From Candidatus Bipolaricaulota bacterium (GTDB lineage Bacteria; Bipolaricaulota; Bipolaricaulia; UBA7950; UBA9294), in assembly GCA_026390315.1 (NCBI GenBank), contig JAPLGE010000071.1, forward strand, positions 1 to 34,705: a stretch of DNA of 34,705 bases. The letters are read 5' to 3'. A program made the translations under genes and the position numbers. Shown here piece by piece: positions 25,838 through 34,705 of this stretch; within the stretch, counting starts at the first letter, position 1, and each line of letters starts with the position of its first letter. Under the pieces are notes generated by a model. The model was not told where the DNA came from. It searched no databases and saw only the letters and a list, made by a program, of their open reading frames with translations.

Positions 25838-25865
25838 ACGGTTTCCTAGGCCGGCGCTCTCCGGG

Positions 25866-28800
25866 CTAGTTCACGTCGATCTCGTGGTTGTCCTTGTCGA
25901 AGACGCGCGGGTGAAGCGCGAGGCTGCGCAGCTCGCGGAGGAGAACCCGGAAGGACTCGGGGAGGCCGGGCTTCGGAAACTCCTCGCCCTTCAGGATCGC
26001 CTTGTAGAGCTGGATCCTTCCGCGCGTGTCGTCCGACTTCACGGTCAGCATCTCCTGCAGGAGCGCGGAGGCGCCGTAGGCCTCGAGGGCCCACACCTCC
26101 ATCTCTCCCAGGCGCTGCCCGCCGAACTGCGCCTTCCCGCCGATCGGCTGCTGCGTGATCAGGGCGTACGGACCGGTCGAACGGGCGTGGATCTTCTCGT
26201 CGGCGATGTGCTCAAGCTTCAGGACGTACATGTACCCGACCGTGATCGGCCGCGAAAAGGGCTCCCCGGTGCGGCCGTCGCGCAGGATGACCTTGCCGTC
26301 GACGTTGTCGTCGCCCTGGGCCAGTCCGGCCTGCACGCGCAGCTCGTGCAGCTCGTTCAGGATCTCGTCCTCGTGCGCGCCGTCGAAGATCGGCGAGGCG
26401 ACGAGCTCTCCCTTCAAATGGGCGAGCCAGCCGAGGTTCGCCTCGAAGATCTGGCCGAGGTTCATGCGCGACGGGACGCCCATCGGGTTCAGGAGGATGT
26501 CGACCGGGGTGCCGTCCGGGAGGTACGGCATCTCCTCCACCGGAAGGACGATCGAGATGACGCCCTTGTTCCCGTGCCGGCCGGCGAGCTTGTCGCCGAC
26601 GGAGATCTTCTTGCACTGGGCGACAAAGACCTTGACGAGTTCGTTCACGCCGGCGTCGAGCTCGTCTCCGTTCTCTCGCGAGAACTTCTTTACCTTGACG
26701 ACCTTCGCCGTTCCGGAGACCGGCGGCATGCGTAGCGACGTGTTCTTCACGTTGCGCGCCCGCTCGCCGAAGATGGAGCGGAAGATCTTTTCCTCCGGCG
26801 TTGGCTCGGACTCCCCGCGCGGGGTGATCTTCCCCACGAGGATGTCGCCCGTGCGGATGACGGTCCCCACGCGGACGATCCCGTCCTCGTCCAGGTTCTT
26901 CAGGTCGTCCTTGGAGATGTTGGGGATGTCGGCGGTGATCTCCTCGGGGCCGAGCTTCGTCTCCTCGGCCTTGACCTCGAACTCCTCGATGTGGATCGAG
27001 TCGAGCTCGTCGTCGCGGACCAAGCGCTCGCTGATCACGACTGCGTCCTCGTAGTTGTAGCCTTCGTAGGGCATGATGGCGACGAGGAGGTTCTTCCCCA
27101 GGGCGAGCTCTCCGAAGTCACTCGACGGCCCGTCGGCGAGGAGGTCTCCCTTCTTCACCGCCTCGCCCCCCGTCACGACCGGCCGTTGGTGGAGGATCGT
27201 GTTCTGGTTCGAGCGGTCGAAGGTGACGAGCGGGTAGACCTTCTTCTTCCGCCCCTGCCGGAGGGTGATCTGGCGCGCGTCGACCTCGTCGACGACGCCG
27301 TCCTCCTCGGCGAGGAGCAGCATCCCTGAATCCATCGCCGCCTGCCTTTCGAGGCCCGTCCCCACGAGGGGCGCCTCGGGCCGCAGAAGCGGGACGGCTT
27401 GGCGCTGCATGTTCGCGCCCATCAGGGCACGGTTGGAGTCGTCGTGCTCGAGGAACGGGATGAGGGCGGAGGAGATCCCGACGAGGGCCTTGGGCGAGAC
27501 GCCGATGAAGTCCACCTCTTCCGGCGGGACGAGGAGGACGTCCTCTCGCCCGGTCCGGACCTCGACCATCTCCCCCGTGATCTTGCCGTTCTTCCCGACC
27601 GGCGCCGTCGCGGGGGCGATCCGGTACTGCTCCTCGTCGTCGGCCATCAGGTAAACGATCTCGTTTGTGATCTTCCCCTTGACCACGCGGCGGTAGGGCG
27701 CGACAAGGAAGCCGTACTCGTTCACTCGCGCGTAGCAGGCAAGCGACGTGATCAGGCCGATGTTCTGACCTTCGGGTGTCTCGATCGGGCAGATGCGGGC
27801 GTAGTGCGACGCGTGCACGTCGCGGACCTCGAGCTTCGCCCGGCGCTTGGTGAGGCCGCCGCCGAGCGCGTTCAGGCGCCGCTTGTGCGTGACCTCCGTG
27901 AGCGGGTTCGTCTGCTCGAGGAACTGCGAGAAGCGCCCGGTGTAGAAGAGTTGGTTGATCGCGCCCTGCACGGTCCGGGTGGAGATGAGGCGGCGGATCG
28001 TGTCCTTCTCGTCCAGGGCGTACTTGGAGAGCTTGTCGCGGGCCATGCGCGCCATGCGCACGAGGCCCGTACGCAGAGCGTTCTCCGCCAGCTCTCCCGG
28101 CAGGCGGACGCGCTTGTTCGCCAGGTGATCCTTCTCGTCGAGGATCTCGGGGTGGTCGGGAACCTCGAGGAGAAGCTTCACGGTGCGCACGATGTCCGCG
28201 AGGTAGAGGACCGGCTGCTTCAATTCCATCCCGAGCTTCCGGTTCACCTTGAACCGGCCGACCGGCGAGAGCAGGTAGCTCGTGGGGTGGAAGTACAGGT
28301 TCTCTACGTACTCCGCCATCTGCGCGGGGGAGGCCCGGTCGGACGGGCGCAGGCGGTGGTAGACCGAGCGCAGGGCGTCCGCCTGCGTCGTGATCTGGTC
28401 CTCGTCCAGCGTCTTCTGAATGAACCGGTTCACGACCTTGAAGGAGGAGAGCTTGGCGGCCGCCAGGCGGGCGAGGTGCTCCTTCTGCAGCATCTCGCCG
28501 GATTCGATGATGGTCTCCTTCCCCTTCTTGGCGGTCACGGTCTCCGCGGCGCGATGGCCGATGTACGGCTCGAGCGACTCGATCGTGACGGGCGAGATCG
28601 GGAAGCCGTAGTAGCGGAGGATCTTCTCTTCGTCGAACCCGAGGGCCTTGAGGAGTACGGTGACCGGGACCTTCCCTTTGCGATCCAGGTTCGCCTTGAG
28701 CGTCATGCGACGCGTGTCGAGGAGGATCTCGAGCCACGCCCCCAGCTCGGGGAGGATGTGCCCCTTGAACTGGGTCTTCTCCTCCTGGGTGAAGTAGGCG

Positions 28801-29204
28801 CCGGGAGAACGGGTCAGCTCGTTGACGAGGGCGTTCTCCGAGCCGTTGATGATGAAGGTCCCGCGCGAGGTCATCATCGGGAAGTCCCCGACGTAGAGCT
28901 CCGTCTCCTGCAGGAGCTTCTCCTCCTGGAAGAGGCGCGCGGTCACGCGCAGCGGCCGCGAGTAGGTGAGGTCCCTGTCCTTGCACTCACTCTCCGAGTT
29001 CCTCGGCTCGCCTAGGTATGGTTCAAAGAACTCCAGGCGCAGCCCGTCCTTCCCGTGTCCCTCGATCGGGGAGGCGTCGGAGAAGGCCCGGGTCATTCCA
29101 CCCTCGACGAACTTCCGAAAGGACTCCCTTACGTCTTCCAACAGGTAGGGCGGAGGGAGGATCTCTTGGATCCGCCCGTAGGACCTCCGTGCGCGCTGCG
29201 GCAT
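25866..29204 (-). CDS. rpoB: RNA polymerase beta subunit
   Basis: Catalytic subunit of RNA polymerase, 1112 residues, short because the large lineage inserts of E. coli are absent. The rifampicin pocket (residues ~424-452) reads RFSQFLEQTNPLTEVTHKRR then LNALGGG, with Asn445 where E. coli has Ser531, Glu430 for Asp516 and Phe425 for Leu511. VCPIETPEGQN-type and GRHGNKGVIS motifs are intact, as is the C-terminal GKAQFGGQRLGEMEVWALEAYGA. The ATG at 29204 has GGAGGG upstream; a GTG two codons earlier would overlap that site. It is the last gene of the operon: no rpoC follows, and polX converges 28 bases away. Confidence 0.97.
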   Translation of the reverse strand: MPQRARRSYGRIQEILPPPYLLEDVRESFRKFVEGGMTRAFSDASPIEGHGKDGLRLEFFEPYLGEPRNSESECKDRDLTYSRPLRVTARLFQEEKLLQETELYVGDFPMMTSRGTFIINGSENALVNELTRSPGAYFTQEEKTQFKGHILPELGAWLEILLDTRRMTLKANLDRKGKVPVTVLLKALGFDEEKILRYYGFPISPVTIESLEPYIGHRAAETVTAKKGKETIIESGEMLQKEHLARLAAAKLSSFKVVNRFIQKTLDEDQITTQADALRSVYHRLRPSDRASPAQMAEYVENLYFHPTSYLLSPVGRFKVNRKLGMELKQPVLYLADIVRTVKLLLEVPDHPEILDEKDHLANKRVRLPGELAENALRTGLVRMARMARDKLSKYALDEKDTIRRLISTRTVQGAINQLFYTGRFSQFLEQTNPLTEVTHKRRLNALGGGLTKRRAKLEVRDVHASHYARICPIETPEGQNIGLITSLACYARVNEYGFLVAPYRRVVKGKITNEIVYLMADDEEQYRIAPATAPVGKNGKITGEMVEVRTGREDVLLVPPEEVDFIGVSPKALVGISSALIPFLEHDDSNRALMGANMQRQAVPLLRPEAPLVGTGLERQAAMDSGMLLLAEEDGVVDEVDARQITLRQGRKKKVYPLVTFDRSNQNTILHQRPVVTGGEAVKKGDLLADGPSSDFGELALGKNLLVAIMPYEGYNYEDAVVISERLVRDDELDSIHIEEFEVKAEETKLGPEEITADIPNISKDDLKNLDEDGIVRVGTVIRTGDILVGKITPRGESEPTPEEKIFRSIFGERARNVKNTSLRMPPVSGTAKVVKVKKFSRENGDELDAGVNELVKVFVAQCKKISVGDKLAGRHGNKGVISIVLPVEEMPYLPDGTPVDILLNPMGVPSRMNLGQIFEANLGWLAHLKGELVASPIFDGAHEDEILNELHELRVQAGLAQGDDNVDGKVILRDGRTGEPFSRPITVGYMYVLKLEHIADEKIHARSTGPYALITQQPIGGKAQFGGQRLGEMEVWALEAYGASALLQEMLTVKSDDTRGRIQLYKAILKGEEFPKPGLPESFRVLLRELRSLALHPRVFDKDNHEIDVN

Positions 29205-29226
29205 CGTCACCCTCCAAAAGAACGCT

Positions 29227-29257
29227 CTGCCTCAGGGCGAGGTGTGCCCCAAGGCAG
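29227..29257 (-). other. Hairpin in the rplL-rpoB intergenic region
   Basis: CTGCCT pairs with AGGCAG with an inner GGGC/GCCC stem, in the ~90-base gap. It sits where E. coli has an attenuator and an RNase III site that set the ratio of L7/L12 to beta. The function here is inferred from position. Confidence 0.45.
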
Positions 29258-29295
29258 ACCGCAACAAAGAAACCACGAAATCGTCAAATGATCTG

Positions 29296-29679
29296 CTACT
29301 TGAGCTCGACCTCGGCCCCGGCTGCCTCCAGCTTCTCCTTGAGGCTCGCGGCCTCGACCGGCCCCACGCCTTCCTTGATGACGGCGGGGAGATTGTCCGC
29401 GAGGTCCTTGCATTCCTTGAGCCCCTTGCCGGTGATCTCCTTGATCTCCTTGATGACCTGGATCTTCTTCTGACCCGGGCTCGTCATGACGACCCTGTAG
29501 GTCTCGGGTGCGGCCTGTCCGCCCTCCGCGCCGGCGGCTCCGCCCGGGGCGGTGGCGACGGCGACCGGCGCCATCATCGCCGCGGAGACGTGGAACCGCT
29601 CTTCGACCATCTCCACGAGCTCAGCCAGGTCCTTCACGGTCATGTTCTCTATTTCCTGAAGGATCTCTTCCTTACCCAT
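29296..29679 (-). CDS. rplL: Ribosomal protein L7/L12
   Basis: Stalk protein that recruits translation GTPases, 127 residues. It has the N-terminal dimerisation helices (EEILQEIENMTVKDLAELVEMVEERF), an Ala/Gly/Pro hinge at about 40-57, and a C-terminal domain with KIQVIKEIKEITGKGLKECKDL. The ATG at 29679 has AAGGAGGAG upstream and overlaps the rplJ stop by 8 bases, giving coupling to its partner L10. Confidence 0.97.
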   Translation of the reverse strand: MGKEEILQEIENMTVKDLAELVEMVEERFHVSAAMMAPVAVATAPGGAAGAEGGQAAPETYRVVMTSPGQKKIQVIKEIKEITGKGLKECKDLADNLPAVIKEGVGPVEAASLKEKLEAAGAEVELK

Positions 29680-30214
29680 TCGACTCCTCCTTCTTTGCTT
29701 CTCGTTGCTTGCGGACTTCATTCAGGACGTTCGCGAGCTCGCGGACCTTGGCCTGTAGGACGACCGCGAGTGAGCGCATCGGGCTCTCGAGGAGCATGGC
29801 GAGCTTCGCCAGGAGCTCCTCGCGCGAGGGCAGGGTGGCGTAGCGCTTGACCTCCGCTTCGACCACGAGCGTCTTCTCGAAGAGGCCGCCCTTCGGCGTA
29901 TAGTTCGGCGCGTACGTCCTCCGGCATTCCTCAGAGAGCTTGAACGCGAGCGCCGGGTTGTCGTATCCGATGGCGATCCCGATCGGTCCGGTGAAGAGCT
30001 GGGAGAGGTCGGGGACCCCGGCCTGCTCGGCCGCAATCCGCGCGAGCGTGTCCTTGACCACGCGGAACTCGAGTCCCGCCTTGGTGAACTTGGCGCGCAA
30101 CGCGACCATCTCGCTCGCCTTCAAGCCACGGTAGTCGGCGAGGACGAGCGAGGCGGCCCGCTCGAACTTCTCCTTGAGAAGTGCGACTTCCTCTGTCTTC
30201 TGCTGCGTGGGCAT
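29672..30214 (-). CDS. rplJ: Ribosomal protein L10
   Basis: Base of the ribosomal stalk, binding 23S rRNA and L7/L12 dimers; 180 residues. VLADYRGLKASEMVALRAKF and the RVVKDTLARIA segment are typical, with a charged C-terminal helix for L7/L12. GGAGAG precedes the ATG. Only 11 bases separate it from rplA, so there is no room for a separate L10 leader RNA. Confidence 0.97.
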   Translation of the reverse strand: MPTQQKTEEVALLKEKFERAASLVLADYRGLKASEMVALRAKFTKAGLEFRVVKDTLARIAAEQAGVPDLSQLFTGPIGIAIGYDNPALAFKLSEECRRTYAPNYTPKGGLFEKTLVVEAEVKRYATLPSREELLAKLAMLLESPMRSLAVVLQAKVRELANVLNEVRKQREAKKEESNG

Positions 30215-30225
30215 CGTCTTCTCTC

Positions 30226-30933
30226 CTAGTGGGCCTGTTCCGCGAGCGCCGTCACCTCAACGAGGTCGAGGATGATCCCCGGTCCCATGGTGGACGAGAT
30301 CACGAGCCTCTTGATGTAGCGGCCCTTGATCCCTTCTTCGGGGCGGCGCTCGCCGACGCTCTTGATGAGGGCGACGAGGTTCTCCTTGAGCGCGCTCGCC
30401 TCGAACGACGCCTTCCCGAAGACGGTGTGAATGACGCCGAAGCGGTCGCTGCGGAACTCGACCAGCCCCTTCTTCAACTCGCCGATCATCTGCCCCACGT
30501 CCTTCGTCACGGTGCCGGTCTTGGGACTCGGCATCAGGCCGCGCGGGCCGAGGATCTTGCCGAGCTTCCCCACGACGGACATCATGTCGGGCGTGGCGAC
30601 GATTTTGTCGAACTCAAGCCACCCTTCCTGGATCTTCTTCGCCAGATCGTCCCCGCCGACGTAGTCTGCCCCGGCTCGCTCGGCCTCGGCCGCGCTTTCG
30701 CCCTTAGCGAACGCGAGGATGCGCGAAGTCTTCCCGGTGCCGTGCGGGAGGGCGCAGGTTCCTCGAACGATCGTCTGGCTCGCCTTGATGCCCAGGTTGA
30801 ACGAGGCCTCGGCCGTCTCATCGAACCCCGCGGTCGCGCACGCCTTGAGCTTCTGGACGCCTTCGTCCAGGCTGCACGTGCGGGGCCGCTCGAGGAGCGC
30901 GGTGGCGCTCAGGTATCGCTTGCTGTGTTTCAC
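30226..30933 (-). CDS. rplA: Ribosomal protein L1
   Basis: L1-stalk protein, 235 residues, and possible translational repressor of this operon as in other bacteria. [14 protein letters not shown]-like, [34 protein letters not shown] and the C-terminal SSTMGPGI are diagnostic. The start is GTG, overlapping the rplK stop (GTGA). Confidence 0.97.
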   Translation of the reverse strand: MKHSKRYLSATALLERPRTCSLDEGVQKLKACATAGFDETAEASFNLGIKASQTIVRGTCALPHGTGKTSRILAFAKGESAAEAERAGADYVGGDDLAKKIQEGWLEFDKIVATPDMMSVVGKLGKILGPRGLMPSPKTGTVTKDVGQMIGELKKGLVEFRSDRFGVIHTVFGKASFEASALKENLVALIKSVGERRPEEGIKGRYIKRLVISSTMGPGIILDLVEVTALAEQAH

Positions 30934-31361
30934 GACTCCACCACCTCAACGCCCATGTTCCTGGCCGTGCCCTTGATGATCTGGATGGCCGACTCGAGCT
31001 TGTAGGTGTTCAGGTCTGGGAGCTTGCGCTCGGCGATCCGTCTCACCTGCTCTTCGGAGATCTTGGCGACTTTCGTCCGGTTGGATTGTGCGGACCCCGA
31101 TTTTATCCCCGCGGCCATCTTTATCAACTCCGCGGCGGGCGGCTGTTTCAGGACGAAACTGAAGGTTCGATCGAGGTAGACTGAGATCACAACCGGGATC
31201 ACCAGGCCGGGGGTCTCGTTCTTCGTCGCCTCGTTGAACTTGTTGCAGAAGTCCATGATGTTGATCTTGTGCTCGCCCAGGGCGGGACCGACCGGCGGCG
31301 CGGGGGTCGCCTGTCCGGCGCGGATCTGAAGGTTGATCTTCGCGATTGCATTCTTCGCCAT
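30930..31361 (-). CDS. rplK: Ribosomal protein L11
   Basis: GTPase-centre protein, 143 residues. The N-terminal [24 protein letters not shown] and the [19 protein letters not shown] segment are typical, and the C-terminal rRNA-binding domain ends in [17 protein letters not shown] lies before the ATG. It overlaps rplA and lies 12 bases after nusG. Confidence 0.97.
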   Translation of the reverse strand: MAKNAIAKINLQIRAGQATPAPPVGPALGEHKINIMDFCNKFNEATKNETPGLVIPVVISVYLDRTFSFVLKQPPAAELIKMAAGIKSGSAQSNRTKVAKISEEQVRRIAERKLPDLNTYKLESAIQIIKGTARNMGVEVVES

Positions 31362-31373
31362 CTTGTCACCTCT

Positions 31374-32471
31374 CTACAGCTTCTCGATCCCGTCGAACCC
31401 GAGTCGCACCGGGGTCTCGCGGCCGAAGATCTTCACCATCACCGTGACCTCCTCGGCCTCTTTGTCGATCTCCTTCACTTCGCCGGTGAAGTCAGCGAAC
31501 GGCCCTTCCACGATCTCCACGACCTCACCGACGGAGAAGTCGACCTCGACCTTCGGTTCGCCGGAGACGACCGGCACCTCGAGCAGGCCGGCCTTCCGCT
31601 TGATCAGCTTCATCTCCGGCCCCTCGATCGGAATCGGCTTGAAGCGCGACCCGACGTAGCGGACCGCTCCCTTCACCCCGTCGATCAGCTGGAGCATCTC
31701 TTCCTCGTCCAGTCCGAGCCGGCAGAAAACGTACCCCGGAAACAGCCGCCGTTTCTCGATCCGCTGGATCGTGACGACGCGCTTGTCCTTGTACTCCTTC
31801 ACCTTGAGGAGCCCGGAGGCTCGGCTCGCGATCGTCTCTCCGGTCTCGATCAGGTCGCCCTGATGGAGGGTCATCCCCTGGCGCACCTTCGCCAAGGCCT
31901 TTTCGGGGACGAGCTTCGTCTTCGTCTTGCCGTCGGCGTACTCGAACGTGAGCCGCCGGACCTTGTCCCGCAGGACGATCTTCCCCTTGTTCGCCACAAC
32001 GAAGTGCTCGTCGCTGTCCGACGTCAACGGGACTCCATTTCGGATCTTCTCGCCCACGCGGATGTCGCGCCGGATCCGCTTCTCGGCGGGGAGCAAATAC
32101 TCCTCCTCGTTGCGGTTCGTCATTTCGACGAGCACGCGCTGGAGAGGCTCCACCTCGACGACCTGAGCGTCGGCCTCCATGTGCCGCGGGCCCTTGCGCG
32201 CGATCGCCTCGCCGCGCTGGATCCGCTCGTTGGGCTTCGCCACGAGGTCGTACTCATACGGAATCCGATACTCGGTCCCCGCCTCTCGCCGGCTGCGCGA
32301 GGTGATGACCTCCTCCACCGGGACGAGGAAGAACGTCTCCTCTTCGTCGGCGTGAAAGGCCTCGACGGCCTTCTCCAGGCCGTGCTTCCGCACGCGCTCG
32401 TTCAGGTCTTCCTTGACCTTCAGCTCAGAGCCAGCGTAGGTCTGGATCGCGTACCACTTCTTCATCCGCAT
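31374..32471 (-). CDS. nusG: Transcription factor NusG with ~180-residue inserted domain
   Basis: Transcription elongation/termination factor of 365 residues, about twice the usual length. The NGN domain begins MRMKKWYAIQTYAGSE and resumes at RRLFPGYVFCRL (~241). Between about residues 58 and 238 lies an extra domain in the place where Thermotoga NusG also has one. The C-terminal KOW motif is VGEVVEIVEGPFADFTGEV (~314-332). In the insert, three short stretches share a pattern of Gly, Ile and Gly spacing (NERIQRGEAIARKG, RVGEKIRNGVPLT, MTLHQGDLIETGE). The ATG at 32471 is 6 bases after secE and has no clear ribosome site; ATG 32465 is equally possible. Confidence 0.96.
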   Translation of the reverse strand: MRMKKWYAIQTYAGSELKVKEDLNERVRKHGLEKAVEAFHADEEETFFLVPVEEVITSRSRREAGTEYRIPYEYDLVAKPNERIQRGEAIARKGPRHMEADAQVVEVEPLQRVLVEMTNRNEEEYLLPAEKRIRRDIRVGEKIRNGVPLTSDSDEHFVVANKGKIVLRDKVRRLTFEYADGKTKTKLVPEKALAKVRQGMTLHQGDLIETGETIASRASGLLKVKEYKDKRVVTIQRIEKRRLFPGYVFCRLGLDEEEMLQLIDGVKGAVRYVGSRFKPIPIEGPEMKLIKRKAGLLEVPVVSGEPKVEVDFSVGEVVEIVEGPFADFTGEVKEIDKEAEEVTVMVKIFGRETPVRLGFDGIEKL

Positions 32472-32477
32472 AGCTAG

Positions 32478-32666
32478 CTACCGCTGAATGATGAGCCGCA
32501 TGATTCCCTGGACGACGGTGTCCACGCCCCAGATGTAGATCGTCATCACGACGATCAGCAACAGGATCAGGGCGGTGAGCGAGATGATCTCCTTGCGCGT
32601 CGGCCAACTCACCCGCGCGACCTCGCTGCGGACCCCGCTCAGGTAGTTCTTGACCCTCTCGAACAT
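32478..32666 (-). CDS. secE: Preprotein translocase subunit SecE
   Basis: Single-helix essential subunit of SecYEG, 62 residues. It shows the amphipathic ARVSWPTRKEII motif and one membrane helix (LTALILLLIVVMTIYIWGV). AAAAGGAG precedes the ATG. It sits just upstream of nusG, as in most bacteria. Confidence 0.96.
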   Translation of the reverse strand: MFERVKNYLSGVRSEVARVSWPTRKEIISLTALILLLIVVMTIYIWGVDTVVQGIMRLIIQR

Positions 32667-32694
32667 TCAGCTTCTCCTTTTCGTCTTGCTCGAG

Positions 32695-32767
32695 CAGGCC
32701 CGAGAGGACTTGAACCCCCAGCCTTCCGATTTGGAGTCGGATGCTCTGCCAGTTGAGCTACGGGCCT
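32695..32767 (-). tRNA. tRNA-Trp (CCA)
   Basis: Full cloverleaf: acceptor AGGCCCG/CGGGCCT, D arm GCTC/GAGC, anticodon stem TCCGA/TCGGA with loop CTCCAAA (anticodon CCA), and TTCAAGT in the T loop. No CCA is encoded. It lies between rpmG and secE, a common place for tRNA-Trp. Confidence 0.96.
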
Positions 32768-32783
32768 ATTGCGGTCTAGGGTT

Positions 32784-32948
32784 CTAGACCTCCTTGTGAG
32801 GGGTGTGATGCTGACACCACCGGCAGTACTTGCTGAACGCCAGCTTCTCGCGGATGTTGTTCTTGTTCCGCTTCGTGTGGTAGTTGCGGCGATGGCACTC
32901 CCCACAGGCGAGGGTGACGTGGACGACAGCTTCTCCTTTCTTGGCCAT
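32784..32948 (-). CDS. rpmG: Ribosomal protein L33
   Basis: Small 50S protein of 54 residues: MAKKGEAVVHVTLACGEC, then NYHTKRNK and LAFSKYCRWCQHHTPHKE. Two Cys pairs (CGEC and CRWC) form the zinc-ribbon variant. It lies 10 bases after tuf and just before tRNA-Trp. The ribosome site (AGGA) is weak. Confidence 0.95.
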   Translation of the reverse strand: MAKKGEAVVHVTLACGECHRRNYHTKRNKNNIREKLAFSKYCRWCQHHTPHKEV

Positions 32949-32958
32949 GGTCGATGTC

Positions 32959-34167
<1,209 letters not shown>

Positions 34168-34231
34168 CTCCTAACCTCCTTGGCTGGTGCGACGTTCAGT
34201 AAAGTCCGGGAGTGCTCCCGCCGCTAGCACA

Positions 34232-34304
34232 AGCCCGCGATCGGAATCGAACCGATGGCCTCCCCCTTACCAAGGGGGTGCTCTACCGGCTGAGCTACAC
34301 GGGC
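34232..34304 (-). tRNA. tRNA-Thr (GGT)
   Basis: Acceptor GCCCGTG/CGCGGGC with one G-T pair, discriminator T, anticodon stem CCCCC/GGGGG with loop TTGGTAA (anticodon GGT), T arm ATCGG/CCGAT. It lies just upstream of tuf, like thrT in E. coli. Confidence 0.95.
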
Positions 34305-34351
34305 GTTTCGAACTCCGCTCAGTGTAACCGAACGACGCAACGCGCGCCAAT

Positions 34352-34434
34352 TGGAGGGGGAGGGATTTGAACCCCCGTAGGCGTACGCCAACGGATTTAC
34401 AGTCCGCCCCGTTTGGCCACTTCGGTACCCCTCC
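34352..34434 (-). tRNA. tRNA-Tyr (GTA)
   Basis: Class II tRNA of 83 bases with a long variable arm (TGGCGTACGCC region), acceptor GGAGGGG/CCCCTCC, discriminator A and anticodon loop CTGTAAA (GTA). Confidence 0.95.
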
Positions 34435-34447
34435 GGAAGCCGTCGAA

Positions 34448-34520
34448 AGCCAGCGGCCAGAATCGAACTGGCGACCTACTGATTACAAGTCAGTTGCTCT
34501 GCCGATTGAGCTACGCTGGC
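34448..34520 (-). tRNA. tRNA-Thr (TGT)
   Basis: Acceptor GCCAGCG/CGCTGGC, discriminator T, anticodon stem CTGAC/GTCAG-like with loop TTGTAAT (anticodon TGT). It is the first gene of the operon, ~20 bases past the -10. Confidence 0.95.
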
Positions 34521-34537
34521 GTCGAACGCAGGGAGGA

Positions 34538-34566
34538 ATTCTACTGGCGGCCCCGCGGGCTGTCAA
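34538..34566 (-). promoter_or_regulatory. Promoter of the tRNA-tuf-ribosomal-rpoB operon
   Basis: On the minus strand TTGACA (34566-34561), 17 bases, TAGAAT (34543-34538). It is a near-consensus sigma-70 promoter about ten bases before the expected start, fitting a stable-RNA operon. No other convincing promoter is seen down to rpoB. Confidence 0.8.
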
Positions 34567-34573
34567 GCGCTGA

Positions 34574-34705
34574 TCGCAAGCAGGCTCCTCCCATCCCTGG
34601 CGGCGATGGTTCTTGTTCCCGCCCGCGGCATTCGACCGTCACCCGGACAGCCTCCGTCACTCCTTCGCGACCGACTTCCTGAGGGAGACGCACAACATCC
34701 GTCTC
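34574..34705 (+). pseudogene. Integrase (tyrosine recombinase)-like fragment, cut by window edge
   Basis: The frame after the TGA at 34571-34573 is open to the edge (44 codons) and contains WFLFPPAAFDRHPDSLRHSF followed by ATDFLRETHNIRL. HPxSLRHSFAT is the box II motif of tyrosine recombinases (Arg and His catalytic), and an LFP segment normally lies some 30 residues before it. Here the two are nearly adjacent, so about 20 to 30 residues seem deleted. No start codon is available in frame. It overlaps the tRNA operon promoter on the other strand. I read it as a remnant; the part beyond the edge is unknown. Confidence 0.5.

Noticed and set aside
25838-25865. Possible bidirectional terminator between polX and rpoB
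   Set aside because: Only short CCGG pairings are seen, with no U-tract on either strand.
27118-28986. A 622-residue open frame on the minus strand, and a 538-residue one on the plus strand, overlapping rpoB
   Set aside because: Both are shadow frames of rpoB in GC-rich DNA. They are Arg/Pro- or Glu/Val-rich with no motifs, while rpoB itself is intact.
34207-34220. Palindrome CGGGAGTGCTCCCG between tRNA-Thr and tuf, resembling the CelR box
   Set aside because: It differs from the box at three bases and lies inside the constitutive tRNA-tuf transcript. It is more likely a processing hairpin or chance.
34305-34351. Search for a tRNA-Gly between tRNA-Thr(GGT) and tRNA-Tyr
   Set aside because: The gap is 47 bases and shows no cloverleaf elements.

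Overview
The window is GC-rich bacterial DNA carrying two kinds of content. The left half is an accessory beta-linked oligosaccharide region. The right half is a core information-processing operon (tRNA-Thr, tRNA-Tyr, tRNA-Thr, tuf, rpmG, tRNA-Trp, secE, nusG, rplK, rplA, rplJ, rplL, rpoB). There is no 16S gene, so taxonomy is inference. The NusG carries a large insertion in its N-terminal domain like that of Thermotoga, the sugar transporter is of the Opp family as in Thermotogota, and the DNA is much richer in GC than most Thermotogota. A lineage near Thermotogota, such as Bipolaricaulota (OP1/Acetothermia), is my best guess, not a demonstrated assignment.

Sugar region (1-18818). A leftward operon encodes a LacI-type repressor, a cellobiose phosphorylase (GH94) and a GH1 beta-glucosidase cut by the window edge. 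It diverges from a rightward operon for an Opp-type ABC importer (binding protein, two permeases, two ATPases) ending in a GH130 mannoside phosphorylase. Both promoters have a 17-bp spacer, and in both a CelR/CebR-type box (TGGGAGCGCTCCCA or a one-mismatch variant) begins at the base after the -10. A third box lies between them. Convergent to GH130 lies a leftward pair: a cellobiose 2-epimerase-like protein and a second GH94 related to chitobiose phosphorylases. A ROK sugar kinase and a convergent phosphoglucose/phosphomannose isomerase follow. Together these suggest import of cello- and manno-oligosaccharides, energy-saving phosphorolysis to sugar-1-phosphates, epimerisation of glucose/mannose reducing ends, phosphorylation of free sugar and entry to glycolysis as fructose-6-P. 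A phosphomutase is needed but is not in the window.

Middle region (19193-25837). This holds a NapH-like polyferredoxin membrane protein with a damaged last cluster motif, a DUF3795 cysteine-rich protein translationally linked to a HicB/HicA-type toxin-antitoxin pair, an MFS exporter behind an operator-containing promoter, an HpnA-like NAD-dependent epimerase/reductase and DNA polymerase X with its PHP domain.

Information operon (34567 down to 25866, minus strand). A consensus-like promoter (TTGACA, 17 bp, TAGAAT) precedes the tRNA-tuf-ribosomal protein-rpoB operon. The striking points are a highly aberrant switch I in EF-Tu, the NusG insertion, Asn at the RpoB position equivalent to E. coli Ser531, and the absence of rpoC after rpoB, where polX comes in convergently instead. 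At the far right edge is an integrase-like fragment with no visible start.
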